From Hesseltinella vesiculosa (lineage: Eukaryota; Mucoromycota; Mucoromycetes; Mucorales; Cunninghamellaceae): DNA of 64,000 nt. How positions within the stretch are numbered: the first letter of the stretch is position 1; each line of letters starts with the position of its first letter. The notes under the pieces are model-generated. The model saw nothing but the letters and a program-made list of their open reading frames with translations. It searched no databases and was not told the origin of the DNA. The DNA lies in contig MCGT01000001.1 in assembly GCA_002104935.1 (NCBI GenBank), positions 496,001-560,000 of the forward strand, in the 5' to 3' direction. Below, piece after piece: positions 11,997-24,299 of this stretch. A program made the translations under genes and the position numbers.

Positions 11997-12905
11997 TTAT
12001 TTCTTTTGACGAGAGGTTTTGTCATTGGCAGGCCGATGGATGCGAATATGTTGATTCAAATTATCAGATCGAGAGAAGCGTTTGCAGCAAGATTGATAAG
12101 GACATTCATAGGCTAAACAGAAAGGACAGAAAGGTGAGTCATGGGCAGACAGGACGGTGAAAGGCTTACGTTTTTCTTTGGTATGGATGGAGCGGATGTG
12201 GCGTTTGAGATGCTCCGAGCGTTTGAAAACTTTGTCACAATCGGACTCGGTGCACAGGAAGAGCTTGGCAGAGAAATCATCGGAGGCAGGCGACAGGGCG
12301 GTGGTCAACACGGCAGAAGAAGGCTTAGGCTTGCGCACGCGAGGGTGAGAAGCCAAGGCAGCCTTCACCTTTTTGGCTTTCTTGGCGGGCTTTGAGATTT
12401 TCAGATCGTCGACGGACACCGGGTCTTGGAGGGACGAAGGTTGAGGAGAAAGCATGGGCTGCAGAGATGACATTTGGGTGACGGGGGAGGAAGAGGTGGA
12501 TGAGAGGTCAGGTGAGGTGGGTGATGAGGTGGGTGAAGGATACATCTGCGGCGTCAGGTAGACATCCTGATTGGTGGAAAACGTGGGCTGCTGAGCAACA
12601 GCCAGCGGCTGCTGGAAGGCCGACTTGACTTGCGATGGATAGGGTGCCATCAAGGCAGGCATGGGATGAATGGGATACATCAATGAACTTGTCAACGTTG
12701 GCAGGCAGTAGCCCATCATGGAACCAAAGGCCATCGTGTCTTGCTTGCCATCGTAGTGAGCGTCCTCTTGCATTGGCGTCAGCTGATCCATGTCGGACAA
12801 AATGACATCGTTGTGGGAAGACAGCATATCACTATAGGACTTCCAGCCACCTTGGAGAGATTCTGAATAACCAAATGAGGTGAATGCAGCTGATGAATAG
12901 TTCAT
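11997..12905 (-). CDS. C2H2 zinc-finger transcription factor, Msn2/Com2-like
   Basis: Exons 12905-12170 and 12112-11997 give 283 residues. A long Ser/Pro/Gln-rich region with many SP and TSP sites (possible kinase targets) precedes two adjacent C-terminal C2H2 fingers at about residues 215-275. Finger 1 is C-x4-C with [15 protein letters not shown]. Finger 2 is C-x4-C with [14 protein letters not shown]. These recognition helices match the Msn2/Msn4/Com2 class, which binds AGGGG-type stress elements. The fingers are joined by TKEKPYEC only after removal of a 57-nt intron (12113-12169) that has no stop codon and keeps frame (see findings). A second intron, 12917-12980, probably lies in the 5' leader. 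A basic [10 protein letters not shown] segment may be a nuclear localisation signal. Confidence 0.88.
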   Translation of the reverse strand: MNYSSAAFTSFGYSESLQGGWKSYSDMLSSHNDVILSDMDQLTPMQEDAHYDGKQDTMAFGSMMGYCLPTLTSSLMYPIHPMPALMAPYPSQVKSAFQQPLAVAQQPTFSTNQDVYLTPQMYPSPTSSPTSPDLSSTSSSPVTQMSSLQPMLSPQPSSLQDPVSVDDLKISKPAKKAKKVKAALASHPRVRKPKPSSAVLTTALSPASDDFSAKLFLCTESDCDKVFKRSEHLKRHIRSIHTKEKRKPFTVLSAHDSPFCPFCLAYECPYQSCCKRFSRSDNLNQHIRIHRPANDKTSRQKK

Positions 12906-14401
12906 TGGAGTTTCAACTATGAAAAAAAGTGATCAGGCATCGGTCCATGTATCGGCTGCATTGCATATCAAGTCACTTACGTTGGATGATAAATGACAAC
13001 AAAATAAGAGGAGCGATGATTTGCCAACGGTAGGAATGCGTTCAAATGGTCACGATAGAAAAAAAAGGAATGAAACGAGTCAAGTGGCAATGAGAGAGGC
13101 CGGTAATCACTAACAAAGGATAGCAATAAAGAAAACCAAGTGAGAAAGAAAAAAGGAAGAAGGAAGAAAAAAAAAAAAGAAAAAGGAACAGGCGTTTGCG
13201 TTTAAATATTTTTGGGCTGCATAAAAAGGCACAAAAAAAAAAAAAAAAAAAAAACGGGCTCCCCCCAAAAAAAGGTGCGTGTGTGTGTATATTTATAAGA
13301 ACTGCGTCTACTTTACGTTGGTGATGGTCAAGATGAAAACCCCGCGCCATTTTCACATAAAACAGGAATCCTGTTTGTCAATTAAAATCGGTGCACTTTT
13401 CTTTTTCTTCTCACTGCTTTTTTTTTTTCGTTCCCTTTGGAGGCTGCCGTTGCCTTTGACCAATCAAAAGCCTCGATTGTTGCTGCAGTCAAATGGGGGG
13501 GATGTAAGGTATAAATAAAAAAGCATGTCGTAGCACAATAGGGGATCACCCAGCAAATCAGTTCATTGTTGATTGGACATAAACAAAAGAAAGAAAATAA
13601 AACGATTGTCCTTTTTACCCTACCCACCCTCTTTTTCAACTTGATTGGTGTGTTTTCCTTTTGTGGAAACGGCCCCATTATTATTATTTTTCTCCAATTC
13701 ATTTCCCTTTTGACGACTTTTTCAGTGTTTGCAGATCATTCTGTTTTCCAGGCGTTTGGGTTTTATAAAAGTATTGATTAAATCTATCGAGGCATGCCTA
13801 TGAAAAGACTCATTTATGATGAATTTAACCTTGTTTCCATCCTTGCTCTGAAAAAAGTCGCGCCGGTTTATGGATTTTAAAAAATTACGCCGTGTGTGTA
13901 TGTTTTTTTTTGAACGGAAGCGTCCCCATGCTTGTTCTTTTTTTGTAAAGGTCTCTGCAAGTGGCTATTCCATTTCAATAGGCAACCCTCTCTCTTTTTT
14001 TGTGGGGGGAGAGAGATAAACAAGTCAAGCATGACCCCCCCCCCTCTCATTCTCTTTGTTCAATTTCCATTTGTGAAAATGTGGCGACATGGTCTTTTTT
14101 CACGCTTACATTTTGACAATGCCACAGTAGCAAAAAAAAAAAACATCGTGTCACCCACAAGCTCTCCATGGGTATGTTTTAATCCCCCAATGAGGGAGTT
14201 ATTTTCCCACATAAAGGTACCTTTGAGCATCTCACTTCAAACAATAACCACCGGGCCATGGTTCTTTTTTTTTTTTTAGGCGTTGCGATGTTTCAAATAG
14301 ATGAAGAATCTCGTAGCACAAGGACAATAACAAAAAAACAAAGAGTTTTTATTGACGGGGCAAAGCATGGCAACATGATTTTTTTCTGTCAGGACAGGAC
14401 T
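12906..14401. other. C2H2 gene promoter and DOP1 3' flank
   Basis: About 1.5 kb without a recognised gene. The left part carries the probable leader intron of the C2H2 gene (12917-12980) and its TATA-like site. The right part is the 3' flank of DOP1. Open frames here are short or homopolymer-driven. Confidence 0.5.
13289..13296 (-). promoter_or_regulatory. Candidate TATA box of the C2H2 gene
   Basis: The minus strand reads TATAAATA here, about 385 bp upstream of the ATG. Allowing for the probable leader intron at 12917-12980, this would give a spliced 5' leader of roughly 300 nt. Position and sequence are the only support. Confidence 0.35.
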
Positions 14402-17400
14402 TTATTCCAAATCTATCAAATCATGTAATAATAAATCTTCAATAAAGGGGATATCGGGTTTGCACAACATGTACGACGACTGGTAGGCATTGGCGCTGAC
14501 ATGTTCCACAAAAAATCGCAGTTGTTGAATGGAGCTGATGGACGTCATGGTCAACATGGGCCGTCGTTTCCCACCAAAAGTGGTTACCAGTTCTTGCCGA
14601 AGCCCAGTTGACACGGCCGTTTCCCGCTTGGTCTCTTCTCCTTGCATTAACTTGGCATCCAGCTTGTCTATCATGGCCATACAGTCATCCATGTCTTGTT
14701 GTTGCTTGATCATCACATCAATCGTATCACATATAAACATCCATTGATACCTGTTTGATCCAAAAGACAATGAGAAAAAAAAAAGGAGGTTCTTTCTCCG
14801 ACTCAGCCCTCGGCATCTCTTTCATCTCTTTTGACTTACACTTGGAAAGAATCCAATTCTAACGTACACACCAAGTCCAAAAATTTACATCCGGCCAGAG
14901 CAATGGTGGCTTCTTCAGGTCGATCTTGCAATGAGGTCAAATAGCTGGAGAAAAGTCGCATCTATAAAAATACAATAAAAAAAAAGGAACATGAATGGCA
15001 TGAACTTGGCTTATTCGCACGCATGGATCAGTTCTTGTGTCCCTCTCTTTTTTTGTTTGTGCCAATCTCTTGGGTCTGTCCCTTTTTTTTCCATTCTCTC
15101 TTTGTCCTTCACTCTGTCACTTTTTTTTTTTTTTTTGGGGGGTGTGTGTGTGTGTGTGAGATCACCATGACAAAAAAAAAAATCGAGGCATCAAATGAAC
15201 GACGAGCATGCATGCATGTAGATAGATCGTCGCTCCTTCAACCTATGCATCCACTCGCACCCTCTTTTTTCGGAAGGGGGCTTACTAATTCTGAGATCAA
15301 GACCGGCCAAAAGTTGACAAGATGTTTCTGAGAAAATCGAAGCAGGAGGATGCGCAAGCATAGATAAATGTCCACATGCACGGCCTCGCCATGGTCCAGT
15401 TTTAACAGGTCAACCAGCTTTTCTTGGATCAAGGGCAATTGAGGTACATATTGATCTTGATGCCCCGCATACAGCACAAAAGACAGCCGGCGTAACTGAA
15501 GTGCTCGCATCAGAGTGTCGTGATCGCGGTTGCTGGACGTAAACGGAAACGCCCCCGAAGATACAATCGCCGCAGTGTTGATCTTGCCCAACAGCTCAAG
15601 GAATCGATCCTTTTCAATCGTAAACACCGTTGTCAGGATCTGACACCACTTGTGCGCATTGCTGCTGGCCATGAGAAAGAACTTGCTGTCGTTGAAGGCG
15701 TCCCACATGTCTTTGCGCCAGGTCTTGTACGTAAACGGCATGTGCGCCATGGCCACCACTTGATCCAACACCAGCGACGGCCCATGTAACAGGGCTCGGC
15801 CAAAGCGGAACGTCGTCGCAGGCGATGCCAACATCGACCCTTGTCGCGACCGAAGCGTCGGTCCAATCACATAGTACACCAAGTTGGCCAGCACCGCATT
15901 CACTCGGTCTTGATCGCCACCCAACAGCACGCGAAGATGAGGAAGCACGCGTTCGGCCAAGTAATGATTCAAATGCAGGATCAGGAACTCCTCCTTGGCC
16001 TTCCAGGTCGCCAGTCGCTCCAGATCTGGCACTTGGGTCAAGGACAGGTTGCGAGGATAAAGCGTGTCCATGGCTGTAGCGGTCGCATGGTCATCCAGCA
16101 GCGATGGGTGATACCCTTGGGCGTCCATCTCGGACAGCACAGGTGTTATTGTTGTCGAGTCGCTGTTTGTTGTTGTTTTGAATGCTGACCGTTCACCCGT
16201 TGTTGTGTCACCCGTTGTACCACCAAGCGTGTAGCCAAACAACGGCATGATCGAGCCTTCCATCGCAGCAGTCACCATCGCTGTCGCCGAAGCAATCACG
16301 GCGACAGCCGAGGTCGTCGACGATGGGCTGGTTTGCGGTGACCCTGCCAAATCCTGAACGCCAAGGCTGGAGGCGCTGGCTGCGGTAGATGACAACGTGG
16401 GATGGGTCGCCAGCGTGTTTTGTGGATGCTGAGCAGAGGCCATGGTGTTGGCTGTCGTGGTGGATGAGTTGGTGGAGGGCATGGCATAAGGTGAGGTGTG
16501 TGTCGAGGACGAGCCGTCATCGTCATCATAAAGGGCAGTGCGACGTAACCAAAGGCCCTGGTCAAAAGAACGGCCAGCAAGCAAGATACAATAGTCTACA
16601 CACCGTTGATACAAATCTTGAGCTTCCTTGCGCATTTTTTTGTCTTCTGACACTTTCATAAACGAGGTCAGACCCACTGTCAAGAGCCGCAACAATCCTG
16701 GCAACATCAGTTTGTACGAGGATGCCTGAGACAGATATTCCTTGGCAAACGGATGGATCAAGGGCCAAAGTGACGCCAGAGCCTCGGGCTTGACCATCGC
16801 TTGACAATAAATTTCTGCAAATCGCAACAATGCCGTATCCGTTCTAAATACATTGGATAGAAAGATGGGGTCAGGTCAGGTCAGGTCAGGGGTTTCCTGT
16901 CTACTTACAGCTTGCCTTGGCGGGTGATGGTTCTTCTTCGATGTTGGATCCCCGGACTGCGTTGACGAATGCTATCCAATAAGATGGCCAATACTTGTTG
17001 TGATGAACTGGTGGGAATGGCCGACAGGATTTCCAACACATCCAATTTGTAAACATTTGTTGGTGCCTATTTTTGGGAAATGGAGGTGAGTTCCCCATGC
17101 GGCTATTTTTTATGTTATTTATTTTATTTTTTTTTTTCCTTTTTTTACCTCACATTCCAGAGCCACGGGGTTTTCGATGTAGAAGATTTCGACAAAAGCC
17201 TCAATGACGTCGACTGGAAAATGTTTGTATAGGAATTCAAAGGAACTTTCCAAACGAGCCTTGACATGGTCAGCAGCAAAGGCAAACGATTGCCAGACAG
17301 CCTCTTTCTTGGCTTGGCCCATGACTCGGACAGTGGCCGAGGCCCAGTGGGGTTGACGGAACACACGCCACACATCCAACAGCAGATGGAGAAGGAGCGG

Positions 17401-20400
17401 GAATTGTAAAAGAAGGACTTGACGCGCTTGCTGTTGCTGTAGCTGGTCTGGTCGCTGGTGATAATGCTGTTTCATCCACTGGCTCAAACCATATAATTCC
17501 AGCTGATCATCAATGCAAGGGAGCAGCAATGGCAATTTCGTCAGTGGCACTGGCTGCTTTCGACTGCTGGCTCCACCTGTCCACATGTCCGACACGCTGC
17601 GATCCAAAAGGCCCATCATCAGCAATTTTTCAAGCCCATTCAAAAACACCAAAATATCGGCTTCAGGTCCACCCATCACCGCCCCTTGCTCTTGAATCAA
17701 CGGCAAGGTCTCTTGGCTGCGGACAGCCCAGGGCTGCAGCTTCTGTTGAAGGGGGTGATGATGGCTGGCCATGGGATAGGTCGGGGGTTTGTTGCCAGGC
17801 GTCGAGGCCACCGTGCCGCCATGCATCAGCAACCGCACGGTTTCGTTGCACATGTAGACCTGCTCGCATAACAACGCAAGAAGCGGCATCATCACTTGAC
17901 GGAAAGCTTGGCGCAGATGAGGAAGGGTCACTAGCACAAAATCCATCCAATGGGTCAGCAGAGCACGGTTGTTTGGCGTGTGAAACGCATCCATCACACA
18001 CTTGAGATACAGATTACAAGTGTCATGACCAAGAATCACAGCATCTTGCTGAATATCGCCCGTCGAAACGATCGGGGAAGACGGTGTTGAATGACCAGAG
18101 GGTTGCAAGTGACTGGTCGTTAGGGAAGGTGTAGGTATGGTGACGTTGGTATTTGTTGATGTTGAGGTGGCGGAAGGAGCTGCATGAGACGCATTGGCTT
18201 GCCAAGTGGAGGAGACGCCTTCAGGGCCATAGGTCACCGAGGATCGGCGCTGGGTATGAGCAGATTTGCCAAGGCTGGTGGCATGGGCAGCAGTGATGGC
18301 CATCGTCGCTTGCACCAAATGCAGCAATTTTTGCTGAATATCCAAGTCACCAGATGCTATGCAAAATAGAAGCTTCGATAATGCAGCATATTGGATCATG
18401 CTGGTGATGGTCATGTCGACCATGTCCAACTTGGAAATAATAAGGTACAGCATATCGCATGCATGCAGCTGAATTCGACGCACAGGCTTGATCATTCTAG
18501 GATGCAGCTTTTCGCATGGTTCAGATTCGATCAACCTTGTCAAAATAAAATAAAAATAATAATAATAATAAACCGAGATGAGCATTTTTCTTATCACTCT
18601 CCCCCCCTTCCCCTTTCTGTCCAGTTTTACCTTATACCAATATGCACTAGCAGCTCCAAAAAGTTAAGATGTGGGCAGTCTACAAATCGCCCCCCCCCCC
18701 AAAAAAAAAAAAAAAAAAAACGTCCAAGGAAAGAGAGTTAGTCAAGTTTCTTTCATGCCTGCAGTCGTTTTTACCTTGTGCGGTAATGCCGAGAGATTGT
18801 TCAATCAATGCAGCCATGTTGTTTGCAGCACCCACAGCGTAATTTTTGCATGCTTTTAGAACACTCATGCCACCATAGCGGATCAGGGTATTGAGAGTCG
18901 TCAGGATGTAGTCGACAATGTCCATATCAAACGGTCGCATGTACAGATAATAGGGTACAATAACAGCCGGTGGCGGTGGAGGCTGACGAATAGAGGCAGG
19001 GGACGGCGTCATCGAAGGTGCGGCAGGGTACAACTGTTGGTATTCATAAGGAATTGTTTTTTCGACGGAGCGTCGGATGATTTGAGGGCTGAGCAGCGTG
19101 GTCATGAACGGTTGCAGTAGACGACCGTAGCTTTTCAAATGGCACCGGATCCAAGAATCTCCGGCACGACGGTCCAGAGGGCTGGATCCTTCTCGCAGCA
19201 AGTCCAGCATGATAAACATCGGCCGGGTAAAGGTCGAAGCTGTGTCCTGCATGTTCTCCGACAGTTCCCAAAACACACCAAATTTTTCATAGCTAGCCAG
19301 CCGGTCTACATCCTTAGTCACAATCAAATACTTTGCCATGATCTGTTCCACATGGTACGCCACACCAGCATCCGTGACTAACCAAATTAGCTCTACTGTG
19401 CGCATATGTAACAGTTGTGTTGATGGGCCCAAGAAGGACCAAAGCTAATGCATGTTGAGGTGGAGAAAAATGAGTGCCATTTCCTTGTTAGTCACGCCCT
19501 TTGAATCACTGACCTTGTCCATGATGTTGGACATAACGGAGGGATTTTTTAGCACATTGGCGTCCAAGAATTGGTTCTTCATCAGCTGGGTCAGGAGAGA
19601 GAGACTGGTGTCAACCACGCCAAACTCAGAGCTTTGGCTGGCCATCAACAAGCAATGCGCAAGGTCTAATTTCCGTGGCTCGAGACTCATCTGGTCCTCC
19701 TTTTCGTTCCAATAGCGCGTGACATGGATCAGGGCAGAGCCCATGTCATGGAGAATCTTTTCCAAAGGCGGTGGTGATGACGTGGCTTTGTTGGTCACAT
19801 CGGAGCGCTCGGTGATATCCAGGGCGACATGACAGCGAATGAACGACACGAGAAAATCGATCAGATAGGTGGTGAGCGTCATCTTGAATACATAGCCTCG
19901 CACATAGGTACTGGTGGGGCGGTTGGCCAAGGTCATCCAGGCTGCCAGGTCGTCGCCGTGACCGTTCTCACTGGCCAAGGCGGGTGCCGGTTGATGGGCA
20001 AGACTGGTCAGGTCGCCGTCATTGTGATCGATGTCTTCGCTGAAACCAAGCATCTCGCGTGTTGAGGACCGACGGTGACGGCCGTCTCCGAGTTGATAAT
20101 AAGTGCGGGCATACGTCACTGGGTCTGTATCCAAGTGGAATTCCATCTCAGGCGATTGGATGGTCGATGTGTCGTCGATCGAGGCTTTACGTTGGCGGTC
20201 AGAGTACACTAAATCGGGGAGCTGGTGTAGAATATGTACCATGATATCGATGTATTGTGCTGTGTCTCGCAACGTGGACATGAAATTGTCGTCGTCCAAT
20301 GCTGTCTAATAAGCGAATAAAAAATACTGAGCATTTCTTTGTTCCTAGGAGAGGCAAGTGATGTACCTTTAGGGTCTGTGCCATGGCAATGATGACCAGG

Positions 20401-22117
20401 GGTAGGTGCATTTGTCGGATATCGTCGTCCGTGAACTTGAAGGCATGCAGTGTGTATTCAATGAGGTTGAGAGTCTCGGCGCCCTTGTCAGCCACTTCAG
20501 CTGCCAGAGGAGGGTACATTTGATCCAAAAGACCGTACAGTTTCTTCCATATCATATAGGGCTCAACCATTTCCATCCACATATTGGCTGTTTGCAAAAT
20601 CTAACGTCAAACAGAGAGAATGTCAGTCGCTTGGGCTCAGGGTTGGTCCTCCTTTTCCCCCCACCTCTTGTTCAGGTAGTCCATGGTTGGCGTGATTGTA
20701 AAGGCTAACCAAGGAGTCAACAAAGATGCGGTTGACGATGGGCTGGCCAAGTTCCCATTTGTCCATCAAGGAAATCAGGACTTTGTAGGGTTTTTGAGCA
20801 TCGACGATCATTGTGGCGTAGTCGTCTTCGGGCACATCCTTCAGGCTGTTTGGGTAAGTCGAATGGAAGAGGCCGCGCATGGCCTGGATGACGGCAGGTT
20901 CGGCAAACTGGTGAAAATACTGCAACTGAGCCTTGGCATTGGTGTCTGTGCCCAGGAGCCAAGCATATAAGCGACGGTTGAGAGACATATCCTTGCGCAG
21001 GACAATCGATAAGGCCGAGCGTGTCAAGGTCACAAGATCATCATGCGCCAGCGTCCTAACCCAATTAATAAAAAAGGCAAATAAATTTGGTTTGTCCGCA
21101 ATTTTTTTTTTTTTTTTTTTTGTACCTGAATCGTAAGACATAATTTTGTACCAGTAATTCCAGCATACCACGTTGGACGAGGAGGTTGGGGTCTTTCAAG
21201 GTAGCAGCAAAGGCGCGGATCATGAGGGCTACATTTTCTGGTCCACCAAGGACCAAGGCGACGTCTTCTTTATTGGTGATTTTTGGGAGGCGTCGCAAAA
21301 GATAGTTGAGGGCTGGAGCGCGCAGACTGTCGTCGTTGATCATGACCAGCCAAAAGCAAGCATAAAAAAAAGGCGATTCTGCCACATTCTGCAGCCGGTC
21401 AAGCATGGCCACCACCTTGTCGAAGCCTTCGCTGCCTTCTTCTTCTAACGCAGGCAAGAGTGCGATAATCAGGCCACGAAACGCTGGTCGTAGTTGAACG
21501 CCAAGGGGATAATAAAACTTTTCGATGATGTTCAATAGTTGTGGCTACCAAAAAGTATAATTATTTTGAAAAAAAAAAAAAAAAAAAAGCGAAAGAGCTG
21601 TGAGCAAATGCTTTGCGGGGGTGTTGAATGGGGAGCATGTACCTTGACATGAGTCGCTGCATATTGTACAAAAGGGAACAACCCAATGGACCACAAAGGT
21701 AAGTCTTTGGCAAGTTGTTCTCTCTAAAATAAGAGAAAGGAGATGAGTAAGGCCAATCGATGCTTGTCATTTACTTACGCCTATGGTTTCAAGGATATAA
21801 GCATACACCTCTAGCGTCTTTTGATGTACACCAGCAGGGAAGCCAGGATTGAGGCATTGAGCTAACCGTTTGGCGACAATGTGTTTGTGAGGAATGGTTC
21901 GAAATTGAGGATAGGCTTGAAAAGACTATTACCCAAAAGCAAAGGAACGTGAGCAACAAGATGATCAAAAGCCGGACCCTTTTTTTACTTTCAATAGACG
22001 TCCCAGAAAAGAGATAATATCGGCCCATTCATTGACAGCATCAAACGACTGAAGATTTCGTTCAATCAGCTGCACGTATTTTCTATACCGTGGATCAGAC
22101 TGTTCCTTTTCAGACAT
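14402..22117 (-). CDS. DOP1: Dopey family protein DOP1
   Basis: DOP1 is a large peripheral membrane protein that works with the flippase regulator Mon2 at Golgi and endosomes. Fourteen exons, read from 22117 leftwards: 22117-21989, 21925-21779, 21723-21643, 21544-21126, 21055-20665, 20600-20367, 20305-19514, 19444-18775, 18679-18631, 18535-17149, 17066-16909, 16843-15286, 14961-14840, 14750-14402. All phases close and give 2161 residues, between yeast (about 1700) and human (about 2460) sizes. The N-terminus has the Dopey_N signature (DPRYRKYVQLIERNLQSF, then EWADIISFLGRLLK), followed by helical repeats. The middle is Ser/Thr/His-rich and probably disordered. The C-terminal block (about residues 1420-2160) is again helical. 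One exon is only 49 nt. The intron at 16844-16908 carries a TCAGG tandem repeat. It is divergent from the PEN-2 gene, 208 bp away. Confidence 0.93.
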
Positions 22118-22325
22118 TGCCACAGTCGACCTTTAGATGATAAATTAATAAAGTAATCGAGACTGCAATTAAGGGACAAGAAGAAGAAGAAGAAAAAAAA
22201 AAAAAGGGAGAGAAAGGGCCAGCAACGTGTAGCGCTGTTTTGAACCGGCGGTTTAAACCCCGCTTCTTTTAATTTTTTTGTGCGTGCCAAGCACAACTTT
22301 TTTCTTTTTTTTACCCCACCCCCCA
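22118..22325. promoter_or_regulatory. Shared divergent promoter of DOP1 and PEN-2
   Basis: Only 208 bp separate the two start codons, which point away from each other. The interval must hold both 5' leaders and promoters. It has an A-rich run near 22190-22206 and pyrimidine-rich stretches toward PEN-2. No canonical TATA box was seen for either gene. Confidence 0.5.
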
Positions 22326-22674
22326 ATGCCAAAACTCGACAAGCTCACATTTGACGAAATGCTCGTCATTAGTAAAAAGATGTTTTATGGCGGGTTTGCT
22401 TTTTTACCGTTCCTGTGGCTGGTTAACTTTATTTATTTCTTTGGCCAAGCTCATCGTCCTACAGCGCCAAAACAACTCAAGCAATGTAAGACCTCGACAT
22501 TGCACCATGATCATGTGCTCACCTGGTCTTATGATAGATGTATACATGTCGCTAGCCGGATGCGTCCTATGGTTTATTGCCCTGACAACTTGGTATGGTG
22601 TGTATGTGAATCGGCGCAGCTCATGGGGTGCTCTTGGTGACACGCTGACCGTGGTTATCCCAAAAGGCTCATAA
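22326..22674 (+). CDS. PEN2: Gamma-secretase subunit PEN-2
   Basis: PEN-2 is the small membrane subunit that triggers presenilin endoproteolysis in gamma-secretase. Exons 22326-22485 and 22538-22674 give 98 residues, close to the 101 of animal PEN-2. The N-terminal half has the invariant-looking GGFAFLPFLWLVN block, which forms the first membrane segment. After the splice comes a second membrane segment (about residues 57-77) and the C-terminal RRSSWGALGDTLTVVIPKG, matching the animal PRWGALGDYLSFTIPLG block. The conserved DYLSF tail motif reads DTLTV here. The intron removes a frame break precisely between the two membrane segments. A full complex would need presenilin, nicastrin and APH-1 elsewhere in the genome. 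Divergent from DOP1; convergent with the xanthine dioxygenase gene. Confidence 0.92.
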
Positions 22675-22882
22675 AAAAAAGTATCCGAGTCATTTTCCCC
22701 AATGATACCCTCGCTTCTCTGGATATTAGATACCCTCTTGCCATCTATAAATAAACATCCCAGGTCAATTATTTGAAGTGAGCCCGGTCCGGTCAGCTGG
22801 GTTGCTGAGTGGCATGTCATTACAGTATTTTAATTTGGGTTATAGATTGAAAATGCTTTTGGCAGAGAAAACTGGAAAGGAG

Positions 22883-24299
22883 CTATGATGAGACGGCTGT
22901 GGCAGCAACGGCAGCATCGGTGTGGTAGGGAGCAAAATCTTCTTCGGTCACAGGGATGGGTTCCGAGGAAGCGCTCAGATTGCACTGATGGAACACCCGT
23001 TTATCTGTATCCTTGAGACAGCCAACCACGGAATGCAGTACACCACGGTTATGGAAGATCACGAAATCACCATCTTTCCATTCAACGAATAAAACCTGAA
23101 GAGAGAGAGAGAGAAACCAGTTATTAGATATGGTGTTTGCGTTAAGCGGATACCTACGTTTTCAGGATTGATGGCAGGGCGTTGGAACTTGTAAAGGAGT
23201 TCACGCACCTTTTCCAGATCACCCATAGGTTTGCCATCAATGATGAGATCCTCCACTGCAGCAGGATGCACTTGGAGATGGATCTTGTGTGTCACAGGAT
23301 TCTTCCACAGCTGGGAATCATGCAAAGATGAGTGAATGGGTTCTCATTTTTTTTTTTTACCCAGGCTTACCATGGGATAGATTTTAATGGCAGATTCTTC
23401 AATTTCAGGCAATTCCTCTTTGGTCAGCTCTTTGCCTTCAGATACCATGCCTAAGCCATTGGAGCGGGCACGAGCATTGGAGATCCAAAGATAAGGGTGT
23501 GCAGCATATTTCACCTTTGTTCGAAAGGCCAGCTCTTTCATGTCAGGTGGTAGAATTTCAAAGGCATGTTGACCAGAAATAACTACGCAGAAAAAGCGGT
23601 GAGACAATGATTTTGTATGCAACACATGACCAGTGAAACCTACAGGCAGTGGTGCCAAGTTGCACATCGGCTGTTTGACCAGAACCATCATCGTATTGTA
23701 AAGTTTGGCGACGGGGTTCGGGATTTTGGATACCAAACAGGGTGGTGACTTTGGGAGGATTGAGCTTGTACAAGGCTGCATCCATATGCCATCGGTAGAA
23801 CCGGGTTTTGTCTTGAGCCTCTTCTTCCAAGGACAAGGGAGTGTGATGGAACACACGGTGGTTAGGGTGGGTCAGCTTGCGCTCCTTGATCCCCCAATGG
23901 TCTTGTACTAAACCATGACCTAACAGTTGCACTTGGGGCACATTGGGCAGAGGTGACAAATCTCTGGCGATGACGGATTGCTGAGCACGATGTTGAGCCC
24001 CATGGCCATAAGTGTCGACTTCAGGATCAAACGCCTTGGTAATCTTGTATTGTGTTTCCGGGGTGACGTGGCCTTGTCCATGAATCACGACAACTTGATG
24101 AGTATAGACGGCTTTTTCCAGCTCCTTGAAGTCTTCATCTAAATCATAGCCCAATGTCAAAAAAGTGAGTAAAAAAATAAAAAAGAACGAAATCATTCTA
24201 AAACTTACCACTGAGGTTTTCCAGGTCCAAGTCGTTAATGGAGACACCAAAGTCAACGCCGGGCTGAGAGCATTTAATTGGTTCAATGGTGAACGTCAT
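22883..24299 (-). CDS. xanA: TauD-family dioxygenase, probably alpha-ketoglutarate-dependent xanthine dioxygenase (XanA)
   Basis: This is an Fe(II)/2-oxoglutarate dioxygenase of the TauD fold. The fungal XanA branch converts xanthine to urate without a molybdenum enzyme. Exons 24299-24209, 24138-23644, 23582-23371, 23310-23158 and 23095-22883 give 387 residues. The metal-binding HxD lies in FYRWHMDAALYKLNPPKV (about residue 145), and the distal His is probably in FHNRGVLHSVVG (about residue 340). LGTTAFISGQHAFEIL and LWKNPVTHKIHLQVHP, as I recall the XanA branch, match it better than bacterial TauD. It is probably cytosolic. In this family, expression is often under nitrogen or purine control; no specific site was identified. 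A sulfonate-using relative is the main alternative. Confidence 0.85.

Noticed and set aside
22200..22275. Possible tRNA B box (GGTTCAAAAC on the minus strand)
   Set aside because: No A box at the correct distance and no cloverleaf could be built. The site lies in the DOP1/PEN-2 promoter.
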